Virus record (IMG/VR): IMGVR_UViG_3300030012_004560
Coordinates: 1,899 to 36,436 of that record
From: a virus
Length of the DNA: 34,538 bases
Direction: 5' to 3' (one strand)
Shown: positions 23,435-31,400 of the stretch, in pieces
Numbering within the stretch: the first letter of the stretch is position 1
Layout of the letters: every line of letters begins with the position of its first letter
Notes under the pieces: model-generated
Database searches by the model: none
What the model was told of the DNA's origin: nothing
Seen by the model: only the letters and a program-made list of their open reading frames with translations
Translations under genes and position numbers: made by a program

Positions 23435-23734
23435 TTAACTTACGTCAAATTCACTGTATCTTAGATTAACTCCATATTTACTTAAAAATTCTTTAAGATT
23501 ACCACTGCTATACCCTATGGCTTTTAAAAATTCATCTAAACCGCTTTGCCCACCTGATAGATTAATTTGTCTATCTTCAGTAAATAAATATCCTCTATAA
23601 ACTCTATCGCTCATTCCTCTGGTAGCAATGTTAAGTTCTTTTAATGGTGAGCCATTTACTATAATCTGGTCGCCTACTTCAATAGAAATTCCACGACTAA
23701 TTTCAATTTCATTTAATAAATCTTTTAGTTTCAT
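23435..23734 (-). CDS. Small hypothetical protein coupled to the 1121-residue gene (99 aa)
   Basis: The start overlaps the stop of the large fusion gene by 4 nt (ATGA). It begins with an amphipathic helix MKLKDLLNEIEISRG that includes LNE|I, similar to the short helices at the start of other proteins here. The rest is a small soluble domain of mixed structure (VGDQIIVNGSPLKELN, then LDEFLKAIGYSSGNLKEFLS). No catalytic residues can be proposed. It ends a transcription unit before the promoter box at 23409. The role is unknown. Confidence 0.65.
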   Translation of the reverse strand: MKLKDLLNEIEISRGISIEVGDQIIVNGSPLKELNIATRGMSDRVYRGYLFTEDRQINLSGGQSGLDEFLKAIGYSSGNLKEFLSKYGVNLRYSEFDVS

Positions 23735-26700
23735 TTTTTCTGGAAATCTGAGGATACACCTCCGGTTATAAATTTACCTGTAATTTTAAATGGACGAGGG
23801 GAAATTTTATCGTCACGTATAACTACACCTTCATGGTCATTTACTGAACCCATTGGTGAATCAAGTACGTCTAATATAGCGTCACCTAATTTTTCTGTTG
23901 CAAGGTATGTTGTAGCACCTTGAATAGCTTTTTGGACTTCTTGCTCATCACTAAATAATGAATCTACATTTTCGCCACCAAATACAGCAAAATACACTTG
24001 TTTACTTAATGCACCTACGTCTTTTATTGAATCAGTTTCTTCAATATTCATTTTTAAACGATCTGTTTTGGGGATATTAGTAACGTCGTTTAACCAAGAG
24101 GCAAGTGATTTGGTTTTACTACCCTCAGCAAAATCAATAGTGTAGGTTTGACCTAAAGCAGCTTTAAAGTCTGGGTCTTTTGTAAATGTTGTTGGAACTG
24201 AACCATAAATTTCAAATCCTTTCTTTTTAGCGAATGGCTCTAATTTTTTAAGTAACTCATCCATATCACTTTGTGCAAATTGCTTTTCAGATGTAATACG
24301 TTTTGTAAGCATCTTACGAGCTCCTTGCACTTCTTTAGTTTCTACACTTAATAAACCGTGAATTGCTAAGAAATTTTTACCATAGTCTTGAACATTTGAT
24401 TTACCACTAACATATTCCATATTAAACATAATGTTAGGGTCGTCATATAAACCAAGTGCCGTTAATTCTTCCTGAATCGTAGGTAAGGCGGCGTTAAATA
24501 TATCTAATACATCGCCACCAGCTTTAATCATACCGTGACCAGCGCCAAATCTATCTTCTAGGTCAGCTTTAGTAACGCCACGTAAATCGAGTGCCTTTTT
24601 TGATCCGCGATCCATGGCGAACTCGCGTTTTCCTGCGTTATTTATTAATCTAATTGACGCATTTACGCCGTCTATCTTAACACTACCTGGTGCTTTTTTT
24701 AAACTATCCGCAGCTTGTTCAAATGATTTAATTAGGTCTTTACCTGTTTTAACATTTTCTAAATCAAATGGGTGTGCCATGTGTCCAGCGGCTCCACCTT
24801 CATTTAGTATTTCTTCAGTGATTATATCTAACCACCATTCTTGTGAGAACAATCCTTCTTTTCTCATTCTTTGTGTTTTTCTTTTTGATGCTTCTTTACG
24901 TTTTTTAATATACTCAAAAGCAGAACGTAATCGTTTTTTTACAGCAGGGTCTTTAGCCCTAGATAATGCTGCTCTAACTCGTTGGTGAATTAAATTAATA
25001 ATTTGTGATTGACGAGCATGAGATTTAGCTTTAAATGATTTTTTAGATAAAGTATCTACTATATCTTGTCTGGTACTAAATTTAACTTTTACAGTATCTC
25101 TAGGATTTTCGTCAGTGTATAAACGCCTGCCAGATCCTTTAGGTTTTTTACCTGTACCTACTTTAGGGTCACCTTCATTTACGTTAGTAGTAGTTTTTAG
25201 AGTTTTAGCTAGTGTAAGTGCTTTATAATATTTTTGGTTTTTAGCACTTCGCTTTTCCATCTTTTTAAGACGCGCAATCTCTTTATTAATTAATGATAAA
25301 GGTATTTTTTCGCCTTTAGGAATACGAAGCCTTTTTCTAACTGTGCCCTGTTTTAAATTGCCTGCTTTTTTACCTTTAGCGGCCATTTTTTCATAAGTGT
25401 CACCTTCGTCTACATTTTTCTTTGATTTACGGATAAGACTAAATTTAGGTAATTTTTTACCTTTATATTCACCATCCATTTCAAAGTTACGTACTGTATA
25501 TCGTTTACCGTCTTGGTCTTCTACAGATAATTTATAACGATTAACACCCTCTCTAGAGTTTTTAATTACTTTTACTATTTTAGATTTATCTAATTTTTTA
25601 CCTCCTAATGGGAATCCCTTAGGAGCTCGTAAAACATCACCAGGAAGTATTTGTCCACTATAATTAGATAAATCAATACTAATTTCTTCTATTTTATCAT
25701 CTTCTAAATAGCCTAACTTTTTAGCTCTTTTAGGATCATTTGTAAATGTATCACTTGCTCTATATCTGGTTTGTTGAACTTGATTCGCCTTATAAGGTGG
25801 ATAATTTTCATCTAATTGAGCATCTGGAAGATTCAATCTAGCCCAATTAAGCCACACATTTCTTACTTGATTTATTTCTTCTGGGTTATTAAAACTTTCT
25901 TCATACTCTTCAAAGAATTCATCAAATGTATCTACAAGAGACATTTTTTTTACTTTAGCGCGCTTATATAAACCCCTAACAAATGCCGGAATTTCGTGTG
26001 TTAGTTGAAGGTATTTATAAAAATCTATTTTACCTTTATATTGTTCAAAACCACCTTTAAGCTCAAACCCAAATTGGGTTATATGCTCTATTTCGTGGCG
26101 CAATGTTTCTTTTAATTCTGCGTTAAAGTTATTAAATTCTGTAGGGAATGAACCGGGATTATAAGTTATTTCGATTTCGATATCTTCATCATCTGCTGAA
26201 GCATCGAAACTAAATCCGGGAATATCTGTGTTTGGAATAAATTCTACTGTGACTTCATATTCTAATACAACTTCGCCCCCTTCAATATATCCTTCTATTT
26301 CTCCTGCTTCAAACGGCTTTCCGAGATTTTGCTTAAAAAGTTCAAATATTTCCCTAGATAGAAATTGGACTTCACTTTCAATTGTTCCTCTTTGGATTCC
26401 AAATTTTTCATATAATTTTCTTCTTAATCCCTTAGTGTATTTACGAGGGATTTGTGTCCATTGGTTGCCTTGTTTATCTAAAAACTTTCTAAGGCGTTTC
26501 ATATTTTTATTATGTTTTTCCATTTCCTGTTTATTCATAGTACCACCCATAAATTCTTGCACAGGCATAGTAGTATCAACTAATTTAGTCCAAATTTCTT
26601 CTTTAATTTCTTCAGGAAGATAATCGGGAATATATTTAAAAAACGTAGCTTTATCGTTTGATTTAATTATTTCACGCATGCGAGTACCTGAAATACCCCC

Positions 26701-27096
26701 CGCTTGTGGTGGGACTAGTTCAATTTCTGCTTTAATATTGCGTGGTTCTGCAAATTTGGGGATACTGTTGTAACGACCATCAGATGCATCTTTTTCGCCT
26801 AACCCTAAAATAACTGTTGATCCTTCAGGAGCGACTTCTTCTACAAAATCGTATACATCTTTAACAGGAGACGGCGATTGTGCAACACTAATTGTTAGTT
26901 TTTTAGCACGAGAATCTGAATCAAATTCTTTATAAAAATTCCAAACTTCAAGAGCTAACGGAGCTCCTATACCCTCTCTTTCTTTTTGCCCAATTCGAAC
27001 TATAACATTATCTGCGAAATCTGCAAGGTATTTCGCCATATTATAATGTCCTAGGTGAGGTGGTTTAAATCCACCAGGTAAAAGGGCTATTTTCAT
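23731..27096 (-). CDS. Fusion: NMN adenylyltransferase-like, HExxH peptidase-like and ligase-like domains (1121 aa)
   Basis: Domain 1 (about 1-170) is a cytidylyltransferase-fold enzyme with GGFKPPHLGH at 8-17 and ISGTRMR at 135-141, the pattern of NMN adenylyltransferases such as NadM and NadR. Domain 2 (about 190-420) has LRHEIEHITQ with HExxH at 334-338 and HEIPAF at 367-372, a likely zincin. Residues 450-760 are very basic and low in complexity. Domain 3 (767-1121) begins GGAAGHMAHPFD and has KIDG at 807-810 (nucleotidyl-lysine motif I of ATP- or NAD-dependent ligases), EGVVIR at 1089-1094 (motif IV) and FKITGKF at 1103-1109 (motif V). Cleavage-like sites VDE|G (562-565), VNE|G (639-642) and LNE|G (764-767) fall at the linker borders, so a polyprotein is possible. 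Activities are inferred from motifs. Confidence 0.85.
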   Translation of the reverse strand: MKIALLPGGFKPPHLGHYNMAKYLADFADNVIVRIGQKEREGIGAPLALEVWNFYKEFDSDSRAKKLTISVAQSPSPVKDVYDFVEEVAPEGSTVILGLGEKDASDGRYNSIPKFAEPRNIKAEIELVPPQAGGISGTRMREIIKSNDKATFFKYIPDYLPEEIKEEIWTKLVDTTMPVQEFMGGTMNKQEMEKHNKNMKRLRKFLDKQGNQWTQIPRKYTKGLRRKLYEKFGIQRGTIESEVQFLSREIFELFKQNLGKPFEAGEIEGYIEGGEVVLEYEVTVEFIPNTDIPGFSFDASADDEDIEIEITYNPGSFPTEFNNFNAELKETLRHEIEHITQFGFELKGGFEQYKGKIDFYKYLQLTHEIPAFVRGLYKRAKVKKMSLVDTFDEFFEEYEESFNNPEEINQVRNVWLNWARLNLPDAQLDENYPPYKANQVQQTRYRASDTFTNDPKRAKKLGYLEDDKIEEISIDLSNYSGQILPGDVLRAPKGFPLGGKKLDKSKIVKVIKNSREGVNRYKLSVEDQDGKRYTVRNFEMDGEYKGKKLPKFSLIRKSKKNVDEGDTYEKMAAKGKKAGNLKQGTVRKRLRIPKGEKIPLSLINKEIARLKKMEKRSAKNQKYYKALTLAKTLKTTTNVNEGDPKVGTGKKPKGSGRRLYTDENPRDTVKVKFSTRQDIVDTLSKKSFKAKSHARQSQIINLIHQRVRAALSRAKDPAVKKRLRSAFEYIKKRKEASKRKTQRMRKEGLFSQEWWLDIITEEILNEGGAAGHMAHPFDLENVKTGKDLIKSFEQAADSLKKAPGSVKIDGVNASIRLINNAGKREFAMDRGSKKALDLRGVTKADLEDRFGAGHGMIKAGGDVLDIFNAALPTIQEELTALGLYDDPNIMFNMEYVSGKSNVQDYGKNFLAIHGLLSVETKEVQGARKMLTKRITSEKQFAQSDMDELLKKLEPFAKKKGFEIYGSVPTTFTKDPDFKAALGQTYTIDFAEGSKTKSLASWLNDVTNIPKTDRLKMNIEETDSIKDVGALSKQVYFAVFGGENVDSLFSDEQEVQKAIQGATTYLATEKLGDAILDVLDSPMGSVNDHEGVVIRDDKISPRPFKITGKFITGGVSSDFQKK

Positions 27097-27125
27097 ATAA
27101 ACTGCAGTTTGTCAATACATATAAA

Positions 27126-28046
27126 TTACTGATACAGGATTTTCTTTTCTACTAATCCTTGGAAAGTTAATGGTTTTGCGTTCTGTAGTATGCGAGTCAT
27201 ATCTTCAAAACCTATTTCACCAGGGTCTTTACCTTCAAGTTCTAGCAGAAATATTTCTTTTCCATACGCCATAAGTTCTTTAGCGTATTTAAGTGAGTCA
27301 TTTATAGCGTCTTGATCAAGTGCAAGATATATTTGTTTTACGCGTCCTCTTACAAGTTCTTTGTAGAGTGACTTGCTGATTCGCTTTCCAAACAAGGGCA
27401 CGGCGTTTCGCTTGATTGCGATCGCATCAAAGGCACCTTCACAAATGATAACAGGAATGTTAAAATTACAAAGCATATCGAAGCCAATAATATCTTTTGA
27501 TACCGGCGGAAGTTTGTGTTTGTGGTAAGCTTGTGGATCGAACGAGCGACCCACCCAGTAGTTGAGGGTTCCATGTCTGTCATAACTTGGTATGATTATA
27601 AAGTTAGCTAATTTGCCTTCTTCAATATATCCAATGTTGTATTTTACTACGTCTTGTGCAGTAACTCCACGAGATTGTAAGTAATGCCACGCTTTATCTC
27701 TGGTTAATCCTTTTCCTTTAAGTAGCGAAACAAATCCTTCAGGTAACTGAAGTTGGTCTTTTATTTTTTCTACGTGCGCTGTTTTAAAGTTATATTGGGC
27801 GTCAATATCTCGCAGCTCTTGAAAAGCATTGTAAGGAGCTTTAATAAATTTAAGGAGTTGTATCGCTCTAGCGCCTTTAAAACCACACACCCAACATTGG
27901 AATTTTTGTGTGTATTTATTAAATGTTAATTTTTTCTTGTGGTGATTACAATTTGGGCAACTAAATACAGCTTCATCGCCTCCGCGTGCGTTTTTGCTTT
28001 TTCCTAGAAGACTTTCGAGTAAATAAATAAGGCGATCTTCCTTCAT
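27126..28046 (-). CDS. 61: DNA primase, T4 gp61-like
   Basis: This 306-residue primase has a zinc ribbon with Cys30, Cys33, Cys51 and Cys54 (CPNC, then CWVCGFKG). The TOPRIM domain (about 198-275) shows IICEGAFDAIAI with Glu203 and IYLALDQDA with Asp244 and Asp246, the metal ligands for RNA primer synthesis. The middle (HYLQSRGVTAQDVVKYNIGY) is typical for this group. It makes primers for lagging-strand synthesis, normally with a replicative helicase that is not in this window. The gene lies just after the GIY-YIG-like gene (23-nt gap) and before the 1121-residue fusion. An AT-rich box (TATATATTTA, 28051-28060) is only 5 nt before the ATG, so it may not be a promoter. Confidence 0.9.
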   Translation of the reverse strand: MKEDRLIYLLESLLGKSKNARGGDEAVFSCPNCNHHKKKLTFNKYTQKFQCWVCGFKGARAIQLLKFIKAPYNAFQELRDIDAQYNFKTAHVEKIKDQLQLPEGFVSLLKGKGLTRDKAWHYLQSRGVTAQDVVKYNIGYIEEGKLANFIIIPSYDRHGTLNYWVGRSFDPQAYHKHKLPPVSKDIIGFDMLCNFNIPVIICEGAFDAIAIKRNAVPLFGKRISKSLYKELVRGRVKQIYLALDQDAINDSLKYAKELMAYGKEIFLLELEGKDPGEIGFEDMTRILQNAKPLTFQGLVEKKILYQ

Positions 28047-28069
28047 ACCTTAAATATATAAAAGAAAGG

Positions 28070-28495
28070 TTAAAAGCCAAAATCTTTTTTGAAATATCTT
28101 CCTTCAATATTATCGTTTAAGTAATCTTCGGTTTCTAACACACCCATGCTAAAAAGTGCTTTATTTTCTAAATAAGTTAATTCTTTTTTAGAATATGCTA
28201 GTTGCAAAATTATACGCTCAAAATCAGCTTGGTTGCCATTTTTAATTTCATCCTTAATAAATTGATGAGAACCATAATAGGTTTTCCAATCGCTTTCTTT
28301 TTGAATTTGCTTGTAAACTGGTGGTCTTCCTTTACCTTCCCACAGTGCTAATTCACGTTTACCAATTTTTTTCTTTTGGTTGTATATTAACGATTTTTTG
28401 CCAATATATTTTTTTCCAGTAGGTAAGTGGGTTGTTTGGTAAACATATCCATATGTGCCTTCTGGGAATTGTTCATAACTTTCTGGTATTATCAT
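28070..28495 (-). CDS. GIY-YIG-like nuclease (141 aa)
   Basis: The N-terminus has GYVYQTTHLPTGKKYIGKKS at 16-35, the GIY-YIG signature with the first tyrosine replaced in part (GYVY) and the second KYIG intact. A Glu at 110 in KKELTYLENKAL is a likely catalytic metal ligand. The middle contains DWKTYYGSHQFIKDEIKNG. No DNA-binding zinc finger or other extension is seen, so it is a stand-alone catalytic domain. Such genes in T4-like phages are often free-standing homing endonucleases (Seg-like), but small GIY-YIG proteins also act in repair or exclusion. Its ATG overlaps the stop of the 1890-residue gene by 4 nt, so it is coupled to a structural gene, which is unusual for a recent mobile insertion. 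Confidence 0.78.
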   Translation of the reverse strand: MIIPESYEQFPEGTYGYVYQTTHLPTGKKYIGKKSLIYNQKKKIGKRELALWEGKGRPPVYKQIQKESDWKTYYGSHQFIKDEIKNGNQADFERIILQLAYSKKELTYLENKALFSMGVLETEDYLNDNIEGRYFKKDFGF

Positions 28496-31400
28496 GTATC
28501 ATATCTTACAACAAACGTTGTGTCTGTTTCATTACTCATTTTTACAGGTTGGGCTAATTTACCTACTACTAATAATTCACCTTCGTCATTATATAATCCG
28601 ACAGTTGTTACATATGGTCTAAAATTTGAACCAGTTGCAAAATTAGCTAATTCTCCCCTTTGAATAGTTTTATATTTTCTAGCTGTTGGGTTGAGAGTAA
28701 AATTATATTCATCTTCATCTACAGTACAATGGAATTCATTTTCAAAGATAAGTTGGTTGTTTTTAAATACTAATGAGAAATTTTCATTATCTGTAGGTTG
28801 GTTATAAGTAAGTGTTATATTAGTATCCTGTGGGGCTACTAATATTTGGTTATCAAATCCTTCCGCTGGAATAGTTTGGCTGTCTAAAGTTATAGTACCA
28901 TTAACTGTGTCAACAGCAGTGATAATATAAATAATAGTATTACCTGTTATATCAGTAAAGGTAAAGGTACCTCCAACCATATCGTCTGATAAATCTCCAC
29001 TGTTTATAACTACAGGGGTTTGTGTATAGTCAAAACCGCTTGCTTCGTCTACTGAGGCAGTAGCAGGTGAAGATGCTGTGATGAATAATGTTTGATTGAT
29101 TGTTATAGGGTTACCATTACCCCCAGCTTGACCAACAACATCGTATATGGCACTACCTGTGGTAAAAAAGCCGTGTGAGCCTTGATCAACGTGTGAAGAG
29201 GTTACTTGTAGATTATCAGGGGTTACAGTTCCTGTAAAGGTAACATTTTCATTAGATGTATTAGATCCTTGTATTGCTAAAATATCTATTGATAGCTCAT
29301 CAATCTCAATAGTAAAAGATGCTGAAACATTACCATCTAAATAATCTCCAGCATGTGTACCACTACTAAATAATACTACATGTCCTGTTCCGGCTTCAGT
29401 AAAAGTAGCATCAAAATCATCATTGGTATTATCAAATATAGTAGTTGCACCCGCGCTTTGGATGAATTTTTGGGGTGATCCTGGGATTATATCACCAGAT
29501 GCGTCTGTAATTTTAAAACCAAATCCTGCATCCGCTGGTAAAGCGGGAGGATCTAAATAACTAACTAACGCCTGACAAGATCCAGACTTAAAATCAAATC
29601 TATATATTTTACCAGGTTCATAATTAAATGGTATTTTAGCTTCAATAGGTGAGAATGGATTATCAAATTGTAATTCACATAACATATTACTAGACTCAGT
29701 AGTAAAATAATCTAAACCTAGGTGCATAATTTGTCTATTCTGACTGCCACCCGAGAATGACACTATATGAATTGATGGCTGTACTCCTACATCAAATGGT
29801 ATATCGGGATCCCCAGCATTTGTATGGGGGCTATTAACACTACATGAAACTGCTTGAGCTTCTTCTGAAGTAAATGAACTACCATCAAGTTTAGTTACTT
29901 GGAATGAACTAGTCAAGGCTACAATTTCTACATCTTTAATAGCTATACCTTGGTGTGGGTATACTAAGGCGTCATCACCATTAGATCCAGTAACTAAAGT
30001 AACTTCTATAGACATAGATGTGTTAGCAGCAGCATGTCCTAAATGCCCAATTATTTGAGCATTATCATTATATATAGTTTGAAGTCTATTAGGAGCAAAG
30101 CTTGATGTTTGAGAAAAATCTGTTTGTTCAACACCTTCTATAAATACTTTATACTGTAGTTGAGGAGCGTTTTCAGGATTATTTACCCAATCACTATAAA
30201 TAGGAATATCATTATTTAATGGATCTTGGGGGTTATGGAAATAAAGTGACCTTAATTGGTGGAATTCATATAATCCCTTTTCACTAGTTACAAAACTAGC
30301 TGATACTTTTACAGGTAAAGCGGGTTGATAAGATGCTGTTACTACCCAATGACTTTCAGTAATTAAGAATTCTTGATTAAAATGTATGTCTACTAAACTT
30401 GGGTTAAGACCATTAGATAAATCGAGATCAGAAACTATCGTAGGAAGGGTTCCATCCATTAATAATGCAGAACCCGCTATACTTAAATCGTCTTTTTTAT
30501 GGATATTACTCACAATAGTACCACCATTTAATGAGTGTGTTGAAGTAGATATTGCCCTAAGGTGGTCGTTTGTTAAAGGGTTTGGATTACTTGGGTTAGG
30601 AGCTAAACTATAAGTAGCCGTTGGGCGGAAAGTTGCTATGTGAACACCACTAAATCCAAATCCTTCTGCTGTGTTAACAGGTATTAATGGAAAATCATCT
30701 ACAGATGTTAAATCACCAGGATTATCAGCACTTACAACACCCATTCTCCACGCAATGGCAGTTTCGTCTGTTGATTTTGTAATTTCAAATTGGAAATCTA
30801 AATCTCGGGCTAAACCTGATGCACCTTGGTCACCAGTAACTAGGGGGTTAGCATTCGTAAAAGTTCCTCCTATATTTGTTTCTGCTGGGAATAAAGAAGA
30901 TGTTAATATGCGACCTCCCTGGAAAAAATCCGGTACTATAGCACTAGGGTTAGATTGATCGATGTCAAATTCTACTAATTCAACTCTAAGGGCAAGTGGG
31001 GTAGTTACAAATGAATGTGATACAGCAATGCCCCCAAAACCATCATCTCCAAGAGATTCACTTATATAAAAAGACGATGATATATTATCTACTATACCTC
31101 GAGTATAGTGAAATACATCTGGCAGTGGGTGCGGGGGATTATAAGCAAATGTATTAGCCCCATTTATTAATGATGCTGAATCAGTAGTAATACCATTAAT
31201 AGAAAAGAAGTGGGAAAATTCTTGGTTTCCACTTATAGGATATATGTAATCTGATTCTAAGTATAAAACATCTCTTGGGCCAAATGAAGGTGATTGATTA
31301 CCTATTGTTATAACAGAAGGAGATTCTATTAAAATACCATTTTCAGTTCCTGTAAGGTCGGAATCCCCACTAGGGTTGAGTTCGGTTTTAAATAAAAGTA

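Noticed and set aside
27099-27110. Perfect 12-bp palindrome AAACTGCAGTTT before the fusion gene
   Set aside because: Short, AT-flanked, a single copy and without a T-tract; it could be an operator but nothing else supports this.
28070-28495. Treating the GIY-YIG-like gene as a recent homing insertion
   Set aside because: Its start is coupled (ATGA) to the structural gene upstream and the neighbours are intact, which suggests long residence. Homing activity remains possible but is not shown.
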